39,616 nucleotides of DNA from an uncultured Candidatus Saccharibacteria bacterium (lineage in GTDB: Bacteria; Patescibacteriota; Saccharimonadia; Saccharimonadales; Saccharimonadaceae), in the NCBI GenBank assembly GCA_946804195.1, contig CAMPEU010000008.1, forward strand, positions 1 to 39,616, in the 5' to 3' direction. Below are positions 1-9,400 of this stretch, piece by piece. Below the pieces are notes generated by a model. That model was not told the DNA's origin and searched no databases. It worked only from the letters and a program-made list of their open reading frames with translations. A program made the translations under genes and the position numbers. Every line of letters begins with the position of its first letter. Position 1 is the stretch's first letter.

Positions 1-43
1 ATAGCAGTACCCTATGGTGAAGTACCTATGACTAGGAGACCAC

Positions 44-397
44 ATGAGGACAATTTCAAAAGCTGTCGTGACTGCCGCGATAGCCGCACTTTTTAGCACC
101 TACATTGGAGTACCCGTTGCGGGTGCGGACCACATCGCCAAGAGACAGTTCAGGCGGATCTCGGCTGACCAAGCTTGTCAGATCTTTGTCACCCCTGGTA
201 GATATACTGTGGCAGCATATGCATATGCTTTTCCAGGTGTGGCCGTTTGCGTGCCACCGTGGCAAAGGGACGAGAAACTCAGGGCGACAACCGGATATGC
301 CCCGAATCTTGATGCCAATTTGCCGCATCCCCATTTTAGGTATTACGATGTACGTCCACTTGGCGAGCGTATGATTGCTAAATATCGCTTTCCGTGA
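44..397 (+). CDS. Small secreted protein of unknown function
   Basis: A 117-residue product. The N-terminus is a clear Sec signal peptide: MRTISK, then a hydrophobic run (AVVTAAIAALFSTYIGVPVA), with likely cleavage near the AGA around residue 28. The mature part is about 90 residues, rich in Tyr, Pro and Arg, with two cysteines (QACQIF and VAVCVPP) that could form a disulfide outside the cell. The start is set by an AGGAG ribosome binding site 7 nt upstream. The gene is followed by two terminator hairpins (473-501, 552-578), so it appears to end a transcription unit; its promoter may lie before the window. I recognise no family. Its strong Shine-Dalgarno and GC-rich codons resemble the small genes at 19702-19967 and 23452-25377 rather than the leaderless neighbours. 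Confidence 0.65.
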   Translation: MRTISKAVVTAAIAALFSTYIGVPVAGADHIAKRQFRRISADQACQIFVTPGRYTVAAYAYAFPGVAVCVPPWQRDEKLRATTGYAPNLDANLPHPHFRYYDVRPLGERMIAKYRFP

Positions 398-472
398 CAC
401 ATCGCTGCAAGAACGTCGTGTCGAGTTTTGTGAAAAACTCACACTCTTCTAATCCGCCGACAACGTCGAAGG

Positions 473-501
473 CCGCTGGCCCTCACGGGTCGGCGGTTTT
501 T
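473..501 (+). terminator. Rho-independent terminator after the secreted-protein gene
   Basis: A 10-bp stem, CCGCTGGCCC pairing with GGGTCGGCGG through two G-U wobbles, has a TCAC loop and is followed directly by TTTTT. It lies 76 nt after the stop codon of the 44-397 gene. Confidence 0.75.
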
Positions 502-551
502 CATTTACACAATTCGGTTCTAATATCGTACAAAATACTCTACAAAAATAG

Positions 552-578
552 GAGCTTGCCACGTGCTAGCTCTTTTTT
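552..578 (+). terminator. Second Rho-independent terminator
   Basis: GAGCT pairs with AGCTC; after one T-T mismatch GC pairs with GC. Six T residues follow. With the hairpin at 473-501 it makes a tandem terminator. The rest of 398-660 holds only the promoter of the next gene. Confidence 0.65.
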
Positions 579-648
579 ATTGTAGGGAAAACCATTCTTG
601 TTAGAATTTATTCAGATTTATGTCACATCATTACCTGATGATTTAGGC

Positions 649-654
649 TAAAAT
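649..654 (+). promoter_or_regulatory. -10 box of a probably leaderless gene
   Basis: TAAAAT ends six nt before the ATG at 661. Transcription would therefore start at or next to the start codon. No Shine-Dalgarno is visible and the -35 is not convincing. Confidence 0.5.
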
Positions 655-660
655 AGATAG

Positions 661-936
661 ATGAGCAAGAATAGAGATAATTTGAACTTTTTTAAGGACA
701 GCAACGGCCGATGGGCAATTGTTCAATTTCCAAACCCTCTTTTGATTACATGGCTATTTTTTATGTTTATCTTGGTAGCATCTAGCGACGATAGCCTCAA
801 GGGTGGCGTTCAACAGTTAGCCAGCGCCCTGCTACTCGTCTGGGCATATTTAGAAGTAACGACGGGCGATAGTAACTTTCGAAAATTGCTAGGTGGAATT
901 GTTTTATTGATTGTTATGTACGGTTACTTTAATTAA
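661..936 (+). CDS. Small integral membrane protein, unknown function
   Basis: A 91-residue protein with a charged N-terminus (about 25 residues, MSKNRDNLNFFKD...) and three hydrophobic segments, at roughly residues 27-43 (LLITWLFFMFILVA), 50-66 (QLASALLLVWAYL) and 76-90 (GGIVLLIVMYGYF). No catalytic or binding motif is visible. The start is the ATG six nt after a TAAAAT -10 box, which suggests leaderless translation. It lies alone between a tandem terminator and the prepilin genes. Small three-helix proteins of this kind occur in CPR genomes, but I cannot name a family. Position next to the prepilin cluster is the only functional hint. Confidence 0.65.
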   Translation: MSKNRDNLNFFKDSNGRWAIVQFPNPLLITWLFFMFILVASSDDSLKGGVQQLASALLLVWAYLEVTTGDSNFRKLLGGIVLLIVMYGYFN

Positions 937-992
937 TTACTGTAAAATTTATCACTTTAAACGGTACCGAATTTTCAGGCTAAAAGCGTCTA

Positions 993-1001
993 TGCTACCA
1001 T
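993..1001 (+). promoter_or_regulatory. Extended -10 of the first prepilin gene
   Basis: TGC followed by TACCAT ends seven nt before the ATG at 1009, with no Shine-Dalgarno. This again suggests a leaderless transcript. Confidence 0.45.
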
Positions 1002-1008
1002 AAGTAGT

Positions 1009-1476
1009 ATGTGGGCAATGCGCAAGGACACAGGCTTTACTATCGTCGAGCTACTGATCGTAGTCGTCGTAATCGGCATCTTGGCCGCAATTGTCACCGT
1101 TGCGTACACTGGAATTTCGGCTAATGCTCGTGACGGTGTCAGAAAGTCAGACATAGCCAACCTTGCAAAAGCGATAGAACTATATCATGCGGAAAATGGA
1201 GTTTACCCTATGTCGGGCGGATGGTGTACTCAGATATCACATCCATCACACACGGCTGCATTCCAGGCAGCAATACAGCCATACCTGAGTAAAATAACGC
1301 TAGATCCTCAGTATGCGGCGACCTATCAAGATTACTTTTACAGAAGAATAAGTGACAGTTCGTATTATCTTTATGCTGAGTTAGAGGGTGAAGATCGTCC
1401 CGATGATGGGTTTAGTGGCTGCAGTAGAATAGGCGGTACGGACAACGAATACGATTATAGGTATCCGGCTTTTTAA
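1009..1476 (+). CDS. Type IV prepilin-like protein 1
   Basis: 155 residues. A short basic leader (MWAMRKDTG) is followed by FTIVELLIVVVVIGILAAI, the class III signal: prepilin peptidase would cut between Gly and Phe, leaving N-terminal Phe and the conserved Glu at position +5. The hydrophobic alpha-1N helix continues into a helix with LAKAIELYHAENGVYP, usual in type IV pilins and type II secretion pseudopilins. The C-terminal globular part holds two cysteines (GGWCTQ and FSGCSR), which could form the D-region disulfide. It is first of three tandem prepilins whose N-terminal 35 residues are nearly the same while the C-termini differ. No pilB, pilC or pilD lies in the window. Pilin family is confident; major versus minor pilin is not. 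Confidence 0.9.
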   Translation: MWAMRKDTGFTIVELLIVVVVIGILAAIVTVAYTGISANARDGVRKSDIANLAKAIELYHAENGVYPMSGGWCTQISHPSHTAAFQAAIQPYLSKITLDPQYAATYQDYFYRRISDSSYYLYAELEGEDRPDDGFSGCSRIGGTDNEYDYRYPAF

Positions 1477-1524
1477 TCCAGCACAGGTGAAGATCCGCTA
1501 AGCTTTAGCGAATTACTTTTTTTT

Positions 1525-1532
1525 GTTACAAT
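1525..1532 (+). promoter_or_regulatory. -10 region of the second prepilin gene
   Basis: TACAAT at 1527-1532, preceded in the GTTACAAT context by a TG at 1524-1525, ends nine nt before the ATG at 1542. A leader of only two or three nt is predicted. A small inverted repeat (AAGC TTTAGCG / CGCTAAGCTT region, 1496-1510) lies just upstream. Confidence 0.4.
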
Positions 1533-1541
1533 TGATATACA

Positions 1542-2120
1542 ATGTGGGCAGTTCGTAAAAATTCAGGTTTTACAATAGTTGAATTACTAATAGTCGTCGT
1601 TGTTATTGGCATACTGGCTGCAATCGTAACGGTTGCATATACGGGTATTACGAAAACGGCACAAATATCTGCAATCACGAGCGAATTAAAGGCATGGCAT
1701 AAGCTTTTCGAAGTATACAAAGCGGCAAACGGTAGCTATCCACAGCCTGCAGCGGCCAACCCAACGACAAGTGGCGGGCCCGGCGCGAATGCCTTAAACG
1801 TGTATTGTCTCGGAACGGGTTTTCCGACATACAGCGGTAGTCCGTATTGTTATGCAACCACCAATCCTCCCTATCAGGCTGCTGAATCAACCGGTACATA
1901 TTTGTTATCTCAACTTTCTACCGTAGGTACTCCACCGACCAATTCTACGAAGTATACCCAAGCAAACGTAATAGGGCCTTTTCTGCGGTACTACAGCGCT
2001 AGCGATGTACGTTTGTATAGCCTTTATCCTGCATACACTACCTGCCCGTCGGGTATGATTGGCGGCACAGGTACTGATCCTAACCGTCATTACTGTTACA
2101 TTGCATTGAATTACAACTAA
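1542..2120 (+). CDS. Type IV prepilin-like protein 2
   Basis: 192 residues. The leader MWAVRKNSG is followed by FTIVELLIVVVVIGILAAI, with Glu at +5 and the same helix as the gene at 1009. The first 31 residues are almost the same in both proteins although many codons differ, so the duplication is old or the helix is under strong selection. The C-terminal domain is distinct, Pro/Gly/Thr/Tyr-rich, with four cysteines (VYCLG, PYCYA, TTCPS, HYCYI), enough for two disulfides, as expected for an exported globular domain. It probably forms a subunit or tip-associated minor pilin of a type IV pilus, which in Saccharibacteria is linked to twitching and host contact (family knowledge). Assembly genes must lie elsewhere. 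Confidence 0.9.
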   Translation: MWAVRKNSGFTIVELLIVVVVIGILAAIVTVAYTGITKTAQISAITSELKAWHKLFEVYKAANGSYPQPAAANPTTSGGPGANALNVYCLGTGFPTYSGSPYCYATTNPPYQAAESTGTYLLSQLSTVGTPPTNSTKYTQANVIGPFLRYYSASDVRLYSLYPAYTTCPSGMIGGTGTDPNRHYCYIALNYN

Positions 2121-2154
2121 TCGTTCATGGCAACAAGAAAGAACAAATATCTTC

Positions 2155-2676
2155 ATGGCAGCAGCATCAAAGCATCATATTAATCTTCGTAAAATTAATG
2201 GATTTACGATTGGTGAACTGCTAATCGTCGTTGTTGTTATAGGTATACTGGCCGCAATTGTAACAGTTGCATATACGGGGATCACGGGGCAGGCTAGGGA
2301 CAGTAAGCGTAGTGCAGATTTAAAATCTGTTCAAAATGCTTTAGAGCTATATTATATCGATAAAGGCGGTTACCCAAGGTGCGGTAGTACCGGGCCAAAT
2401 ACTCCTCCGGTGCTGAATTCAGGGACGCTTAGCTCATGTTTGGCTGACGATCTAGTCCCGCAATATATGAGTGTATTACCTGTAGATCCAACGAATGATG
2501 GTGCTCAGTATGCATATCGTTACGCTGCGGGTTACAAAAAAACCGGAGCCACCTACATAGCTTCTCCGGTATCTGATAACTACATTTTGGCAACAAAGCA
2601 AGATACCGTTACGTCGCCTACATTTAGTGGATGGGGGCAAACGGGGCTTACCCTTTTACTCGGATCTGATCGCTAA
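2155..2676 (+). CDS. Type IV prepilin-like protein 3
   Basis: 173 residues. A longer basic leader (MAAASKHHINLRKING) precedes FTIGELLIVVVVIGILAAI. Gly replaces Val at +4 while Glu at +5 is kept. The mature part has the pseudopilin-like stretch SKRSADLKSVQNALELYYIDKGGYP, then YPRCGSTG and LSSCLADD with two cysteines, and VLPVDPTNDGAQYAYRYAAG, a pattern often seen in bacterial type IV pilin-like proteins near their C-terminus. It lies 34 nt after prepilin 2 and has neither a strong Shine-Dalgarno nor an obvious -10, so it may share a transcript with prepilin 2. Nothing indicates truncation. Confidence 0.9.
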   Translation: MAAASKHHINLRKINGFTIGELLIVVVVIGILAAIVTVAYTGITGQARDSKRSADLKSVQNALELYYIDKGGYPRCGSTGPNTPPVLNSGTLSSCLADDLVPQYMSVLPVDPTNDGAQYAYRYAAGYKKTGATYIASPVSDNYILATKQDTVTSPTFSGWGQTGLTLLLGSDR

Positions 2677-2716
2677 ATGGCGTCTCTGTGACTAATGGCA
2701 CTGAATCTGTTAAGAA

Positions 2717-2737
2717 TCTATAGTTAAATACTATAGA
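2717..2737. promoter_or_regulatory. Palindrome, possible operator
   Basis: A perfect 8-bp inverted repeat, TCTATAGT / ACTATAGA, surrounds a TAAAT spacer, about 80 nt upstream of the small gene at 2819. It is AT-rich and overlaps possible -10 sequence (TACTAT). A protein-binding site is therefore more likely than an RNA hairpin. Confidence 0.4.
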
Positions 2738-2818
2738 CAGTCGCATATATGTAGGAACATTGTGCTATGCGTGGGGTGGTATGTCGGATACTATGCACGC
2801 GTTCGAAAGGACAAAATA

Positions 2819-3031
2819 ATGAGCGGTGAACTATATAACCATAAATATATGGAAGAGATGCCCCTCGAGCCAGAAGCGATGCTGAGGTTGAGCAAGGCAA
2901 TGTCGGACATTGCACATAGCGAGGTATATGCAGGAACAAGACATGGCAGGCATCTAATCAGAGAGGCGCGAGTACTCTGGAGGGAGTCATACGGCCGGAA
3001 GCATCTAGAAAACAAAAAAGCGCCCTTCTAG
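2819..3031 (+). CDS. Small hypothetical protein
   Basis: A 70-residue soluble product, MSGELYNHKYMEEMPLEPEA..., with an acidic N-terminal part and a basic helical C-terminal half (HGRHLIREARVLWRESYGRKH). The start was chosen at 2819 because GAAAGGA lies 7-8 nt upstream; an in-frame ATG at 2762 has no such site. The gene ends at a bidirectional terminator (3066-3092) shared with the minus-strand mini-ORF. A palindrome (2717-2737) in its upstream region suggests its own regulated promoter. No family recognised; the basic amphipathic C-terminus could bind nucleic acid, but this is a guess. Confidence 0.5.
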   Translation: MSGELYNHKYMEEMPLEPEAMLRLSKAMSDIAHSEVYAGTRHGRHLIREARVLWRESYGRKHLENKKAPF

Positions 3032-3065
3032 ACGCTGACGATGGTGCTGGGTAGTGCGCCACATT

Positions 3066-3092
3066 AAAACAAGGCCTCATCAGCCTTGTTTT
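3066..3092. terminator. Bidirectional terminator between convergent small genes
   Basis: AAAACAAGGC and GCCTTGTTTT form a perfect 10-bp stem with a 7-nt loop; the T-run is within the stem on either strand. On the minus strand the hairpin contains the last codons and stop of the 28-residue ORF. Confidence 0.7.
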
Positions 3093-3166
3093 AGTAGCTT
3101 TGATTTCAGCTTCTTTTTCAGCAGGCGTTTACGTGATGCGCCATGCCAGTTCTTATGTTTTGCCAT
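3080..3166 (-). CDS. 28-residue, highly basic mini-protein
   Basis: The reading frame encodes MAKHKNWHGASRKRLLKKKL followed by KSKLLKQG. It has 9 Lys, 2 Arg and 2 His, and no Asp or Glu. A TATGCT -10 box (3173-3178) ends exactly six nt before the ATG, the same spacing as other leaderless genes here, and a terminator coincides with its 3' end, so the ORF has its own transcription signals. The composition is that of the smallest ribosomal or rRNA-associated proteins (for example bTHX or the bS22/AURKAIP1-like peptides), but I do not see a clear match to either. An antimicrobial-like cationic peptide is another reading. Moderate confidence that it is expressed, low for function. Confidence 0.5.
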   Translation of the reverse strand: MAKHKNWHGASRKRLLKKKLKSKLLKQG

Positions 3167-3172
3167 TATGCT

Positions 3173-3178
3173 AGCATA
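3173..3178 (-). promoter_or_regulatory. -10 box of the basic mini-protein
   Basis: On the minus strand TATGCT, then AGCATA, then ATG. The region is divergent from the promoter of the giant fibre gene. Confidence 0.5.
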
Positions 3179-3236
3179 CCACATTACGACATCTATTTTG
3201 ATTTTTACGAAATATACACAATAAATTTTGAGCTCA

Positions 3237-3245
3237 TGATATACT
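3237..3245 (+). promoter_or_regulatory. Extended -10 promoter for the giant fibre operon
   Basis: TGA followed by TATACT is a TGn-extended -10 with no clear -35. It would give a leader of about 225 nt before the ATG at 3479. That leader carries a hairpin (3403-3420) and a possible short coding frame. Confidence 0.45.
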
Positions 3246-3326
3246 AACCATAGGCTCTATGTGAGGGTCTCGTCTGTTTTATACGGGCGAAGTATCTTTG
3301 GGGCCAATATAAATAACAGGGGGAAC

Positions 3327-3479
3327 GTGAAACAGATTAGACATCTGTTAGCCATCAACACATCCCGTGTAGCATCACTGTGCACCTCTGTTAAAACGAC
3401 CCGACCGATGCATATCGGTCTTGCTGAATTTGTACAAATAAATTCCGATTTGCGGCTGCGGAAGGACGAGGTAATATAA
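3327..3479 (+). CDS. Possible leader peptide overlapping the giant gene start
   Basis: A frame open from 3261 contains a GTG at 3327 preceded by AGGGGG. From there it encodes 50 residues (MKQIRHLLAINTSRVASL... ending LRKDEVI). Its TAA stop overlaps the ATG of the 8.3-kb gene by one base (TAATG), which is the arrangement used for translational coupling. Composition is mixed and basic, with no signal peptide or family match. The stretch could equally be an untranslated leader that is open by chance; low confidence. Confidence 0.3.
   Translation: MKQIRHLLAINTSRVASLCTSVKTTRPMHIGLAEFVQINSDLRLRKDEVI
3403..3420 (+). other. Leader hairpin upstream of the giant fibre gene
   Basis: GACCGAT and ATCGGTC form a perfect 7-bp stem with a GCAT loop in the predicted leader. 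There is no T-run, so it is not a terminator. It may be structural or a protein-binding site. Confidence 0.4.
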
Positions 3480-6400
3480 TGCCAACTCCGCAAAGATTAC
3501 CTTTGGTTGATAGTGATGATGGCGTTTGGGGAGATATCCTTCGTCAGTACCTGATGAAGGAGCACACAAACAACGATACCGACAACATAGCTAATGGTGG
3601 ACACAAAACAATTACAGTTACTGCGGGCACTACGGCCGCCGGTACTGCACCAATAAAGCTCACCTCGGGCCCGTTGATGACCGCCTCTGAGGCTGGAGCA
3701 ATTGAATTCCTTAGTGATAACTTGTACTTTACTCAAACTACCAGTAATATGCGCAAAAAGGTCGCTATCTATGATGACAGCTCTGGAGCTACTGGCGACA
3801 TTTACTATCGCAATAGTTCTGGGTACTTCACGCGACTGGGCGTAGGGAGTAACGGCAATGTCTTGACTCTAGCCGGTGGACTACCTAGCTGGTCATCGTC
3901 CACTTCTGGCCAAACCATTAACCTTGCGAATAACACCCTCACTGGAACAACTGCTCAGTTCAATACCGCGCTGAGCGATAACGACTTTGCGACATTGGCG
4001 GGTACAGAGACGCTAACGAACAAGACCCTGACGAGTCCGAAGATTAACCTCATCAAGGATGCGGGTGGTGCAACTTCTATCGTCCCTTACACCGTTGCAA
4101 GTGCGGTTAACTACCTGCAAGTACTTGCAGGTACGACAGGGAATGGCATATCTTTGCAAGCTGTCGGAACTGACACCAACATCGGTGCACACATTTGGTC
4201 AAAAGGTACCGGCAGTATAAACTTCAGATCGTTAACCGAAGGCTCTGCGCTTATTGCCCAACCAGTAACGTCCGGCGTGAACTATACGATAATATCTGGC
4301 TCTGCAACCGGAAATGCAACACGCATTGAGTCTACTGGAACTGATACCAATATCAACATGAACCTTGTCACAAAGGGCGCTGGAATTGTTCAGGCTAACG
4401 GAGTTGAGATTGCCACAATATCTGGTACACAAACATTAACTAACAAAACTCTCACCACACCAAAGATTGATGCAATTTACGACGCTAACGGCAACATATC
4501 CGTGTCAATAGCTTCTACGGCTAGTGCGGTAAACTTCCTTCAGGCAACAAACGGAGCTACTGGCGGCGGCGTTTCACTATTCGCTTCTGGTAGTGATACA
4601 AACATTTCAAATAATATCTATAGCAAAGCTGCCGGTACGGTAAATCTACGTAGTAATACGAACGGCATCATCCTATCGGGCGTTCCCGTCGCCTCTGCCG
4701 TCAACTACCTAACTATTACTAACTCCACAACAGGACTCACGCCATCTATTACTGCAACAGGCTCGGACGGCTCCATCAACTTAGACCTTACTCCAAAGGG
4801 AAGTGGTCAGGTGAGAATTCTCGGCGTTCCTGTCGTAACTGAGACGAAAAACCAAACCCTGACCAATAAAACTATTTCTGGTAGTTCAAATACACTTTCT
4901 AATACCTTTACTTTGACTACCACGGGCACGAGTGGCGCAGCCTCTTATGACGGAACAACTTTGAATATTCCGCAATACCCAACTGGCGACGTCACTGGTC
5001 CCGCTAGTTCGACCGATGATGCCATCGTCCGCTACAATGGTACGACAGGAAAGTTAGTGCAGAATTCCGGGGCTACGCTAAACGATAGCGGTGATATCCA
5101 AACAGGCGGAAAGATTATCGCCGGAGACTATTCATACACATCAAGTACTCTACATCTGCTCGGCGGATCCGGCGGTCAACCAATTTTGCAATTATCGCGC
5201 GGTTCAGGAGTTACTCCATCCGATACATTCGATTTTGGATTAGCCGGGGGTGGTTTATCTATTCGCGATGTCGGTGCCGGCGGATATCTTGCGGCTAATA
5301 TGTTTGCGTACTCCTCCTCTTCGGAGGTCTACGTCGGTCAAAAGGGTACGGGCAGCAATCAGTCAAACAGAACAGCCATACTCAGTGCTACAACTCACAG
5401 TTCGAGCGTCGGTAGTAATATAGGTGGCCCTAGCCTAATCGTTCGAGGGGGTGGAGGAACGGGAACGGGAACACCAGGTGATATTTTGTTTAATACGTTC
5501 TCTACTACAACATCTGGTTCAACAGCGCAATCCAGCACAACACGCGTAACTATCGCCGCAACAACTGGAGTGATGACAATTGCTAATCCCGGTACGGTTG
5601 CAGGTTCCGTAGTCTCAATAGATAGTACTCAAACCCTCACAAACAAAACAATAGCAAGTCCCGTTCTCTCTGGCACCATAACAGGAACTTACACGCTAGG
5701 TGGATCACCTACATTCCCGTCAAATATCGTGACGCTGACGGACTTACAAACACTAACGAACAAAATACTTGATAGCGCAACACTCAGTGGAACGACTGTG
5801 GTTCCAAAAAATGATATTTTTGAGCTCTATAATACCGTTGATCAAACAACAAATTATGAACGAGTACGGCAATACTGGAGTGGTAACTCATTTACTATTC
5901 TTAACGAGGCTGCCGGATCTGGTACTGCACGAACGACCACTATTACTGCTCAGAATACATCCTTGATCGTCGGCTCTAATGTTGTTGTATCAAGGCCGGG
6001 CGGTACGGGTGTTGGTAATTTATTCAACGTCACGTCCACAGGTTTGACGTCTACCAGTTCGAATCAATCCGGTATTAGTATAACTCCGGTTATCAATCAG
6101 TCTGGCACGGCTAGCTATACAGGCCTCCATATTAATCCAACCGAAACCGCGACAGGATCCGGTGCAAAAAACCTCATTGATGCCCAGGTGGGTGGTGTGA
6201 GTAAGTTCACAGTAAGTAATACCGGAGCTGTGACTGTTGCGGCAGTAGGTACGAGTGCTGGTTCACTGGTTAGTATTGACGGTACTCAAACCCTAACTAA
6301 CAAAACTTTGACTACACCAGCAATCAATAATGCTGCCACTCTATCCGTAGGGAGCTTGAGCGGAGGAACTACAAACCCAACAAAAATTGTTTTCGAGAAT

Positions 6401-9400
6401 TCATATGCAACTAACACCCCCGGTAGTCTCGCAAGTCAAAAAATCCAGTTATACAGCGGTTACGGCTTCGCTATCTCGCCCTCGATGCTCGAATATCAGG
6501 CAGTCGCATCTGCAACACATAAATTCTTCATCGGTAGCACGGAACGGCTTGCGATCAGTGGCACCGATGTGACTATCGGGGGTGTATCTGCCGTTACTAC
6601 TACCGATTCACAAACTCTCACGAATAAAACCCTCTCATCACCAGTTTTATCTGGAACTATCACGGGCACCTACACACTTGGCGGTACACCAACATTCCCA
6701 TCAACTGTTGTTACGACGACAGGCTCTCAAACCCTGACAAATAAAAACATGACTTCGGGCACTAATACGTGGCCAACGTTTAATCAAAACACGACCGGTT
6801 CTGCGGCCACCCTTACAACAGCGCGTAACATCTCACTAACTGGTGATGTAGCTGGATCTACGTCATTCAATGGTGGATCAAACGTCAGCATTACTGCAAC
6901 CGTGGCAGATGACAGTCACTCGCACTCTATCAGTACACTCACTGATCAAAGTCGCCTATTCAATAACATGGGTGACGTTCATTCAACTCGAAGTACATTT
7001 GACGCGCAAGGAGCTGGATCCACGGTTGATTATGGTTGGCGGTACGTAAAGGGTAACACAAATGGACCCGGCACCAATGGTGCCTCCCAATACTACAGTG
7101 CTCTAATCGGACTGGGCAATGAATACAATTACAACAGCTACGGAATGCAAATTGCATTTCCGCGTAACGTCAGCGAACCTTACATCTCGATCCGTTACGA
7201 GGAAGCTGGCGCTCTTCAGGCGTGGCAAAAGATTAGTGCTGGAGACTCTGACAAGCTAGGTGGCGTAGCAGCATCGTCATACGTCAGTTCAACCGGCACG
7301 CAAACCCTTACAAATAAAACAATTGTCTTACCACGACTAGACGATTTGTACACCGACACACCAACAAATCTAAATTACACACTGGGAAGTAGCTCAGGAA
7401 ATTATCCCGCCTTTAGCCCCGTACCTAAGTATCTGTGGCATGACCTTCTACGATTTAGCCGTTGGTTTGGCGCACCCATCTACGAAACCTACAGTGGAAG
7501 CTGGTCATCCCAAACACTAAACACAGCATTTTTCAACGGTAAAGAATCGCAAGCGGTAACAGTAGCGGACGGAACGACAACAACCGCCGCTCGTTGGACA
7601 TGGAACAGCGCTAGCGCTTCTTATAGTAGTATTTCGTGGTGGATTCTCGGCTTTACGTACGTAGCTGGAGGTCAGACTAATGACATTTTGGTGGAATCAT
7701 CGACCAATGGAAGTACCTGGACAACTCGCCATACCTCTAGTTCAACTGCCAGCGGGAGTCCGGTCTGGCTCTATCAGTCACCTCATAGTGGCGACTCGTA
7801 TCTTCGCCTAACTATCACATCTACAGCCGGTCAAAATATCAGGCTTAGTTCTATTAGAGCGCTGTCTACCCGCTGGGGCGATCAGGGTGGTGGATCTGAA
7901 TACGAATATCCGTATGCCTGGGATAACGACCAAAACATTACAGTCGGGGATAACTCTCCACGCTCTAACGGCGCCTTGAATCTCGGCAGCACTTCGACAA
8001 CAACGGCAGCGGGGGGAGTGTACTTTGGTAATGATACCAACCTCTATCGCAGCGCTGCAAATACACTCAAAACCGACGACACACTGATCGTAGGCGGTGG
8101 TACTTTGGCTATAGGAGATTCACAGAGCACGGCCAATTATATTGAATTGCAGAAAACAGCTACATCTGGCGAAAGTAATCTGCCTCGTATTCGTTCGGAT
8201 AGTATTATCAACTCAGGATCAGGCAACGACCTTGTCCTGTCGTCAAGAAGTAGTTCGGGGGGTGTTGTCTTTGAAACGGGTAATGGCGGTGTCCGTCAAC
8301 TCGCCCTAGACTCTACGGGTAAACTATTACTCGGTAACAGTAATGATACTAATTTATATCGTAGTGCTGCAAATACGCTGAAGACTGATGACAACCTGAT
8401 TGTCGGTACAGCAGGAACGGCTGCGGGAAGCGTTGCAACGATTGATGGCGCGCAAACTCTCACAAACAAAACAATAACCTCCCCGAGGATTAATACCATT
8501 CTCGACGGCAACGGTTACAACATATTAAACTTTGCGTCCGGCACCACACCTACCAATTATCTATCAATTGCGAATAGTACTAGCTGGGTTGGTTTAAGTG
8601 CCGTAGGCTCTAGTTCAAGCATTTCCATATACACATATCCAAAGGGTAGTGGTGTTTCAGTTATATACACTTCGTCAGGCAATACCCCGACCCTACAAGC
8701 CAATGGGCAGGACACTAATCTCGACCTTAATCTAACATCTAAGGGTACGGGTGCCGTACAAGCTAATGGTATCGATGTGGTCACGATCTCCGGTTCTCAA
8801 ACCATAACCAATAAAAACATGACATCCGGCACGAACACCTGGCCAACATTCAACCAAAGTACCACCGGCAACGCCGCCACCGCCACTACTGCGACGTATG
8901 TCACTAGTGGAATGCCAAACAACACCGATAACTACATGAACTTTCGGGTTATCAGAAATATTAACACCTCGACAAGTAATGACGGTCTATACATTGGTTA
9001 CGGCAACTCCAATAATGGGCTTACCAGAATTTTTGGTGGTGGTGATACGACGAATTATGTCACGATCAACACTGGCGGTACGCTCACAGCCCCCGGAACA
9101 GTACAGGGTACTCGTCTAATTTCCACTCAGGCAACTGGCACAGCACCACTAACCGTATCCTCGACAACAAAAGTCACTAATCTGAACGTCGACATGCTCG
9201 ATGGCAACCAAGCATCAGCATTTCCTACTCTTGCCGGAAACAATACTTTCACTGGTGGCAATAAGATTACTGTCCAAAATAGTCAGGACGGTGGCTCTAA
9301 TAGAGGCATCTGGATGTGGAGTAGCGGTGACTCTAACTGGGGCATTTACATGAGTACGGCGGGGGCAGCGAAATCTCTAGCTGGCGGTACTGCTGCTGCT

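Noticed and set aside
394-585. 63-codon open frame on the plus strand whose GTG overlaps the stop of the secreted-protein gene
   Set aside because: It runs through both terminator hairpins and their T-runs, has no ribosome site, and its composition looks random.
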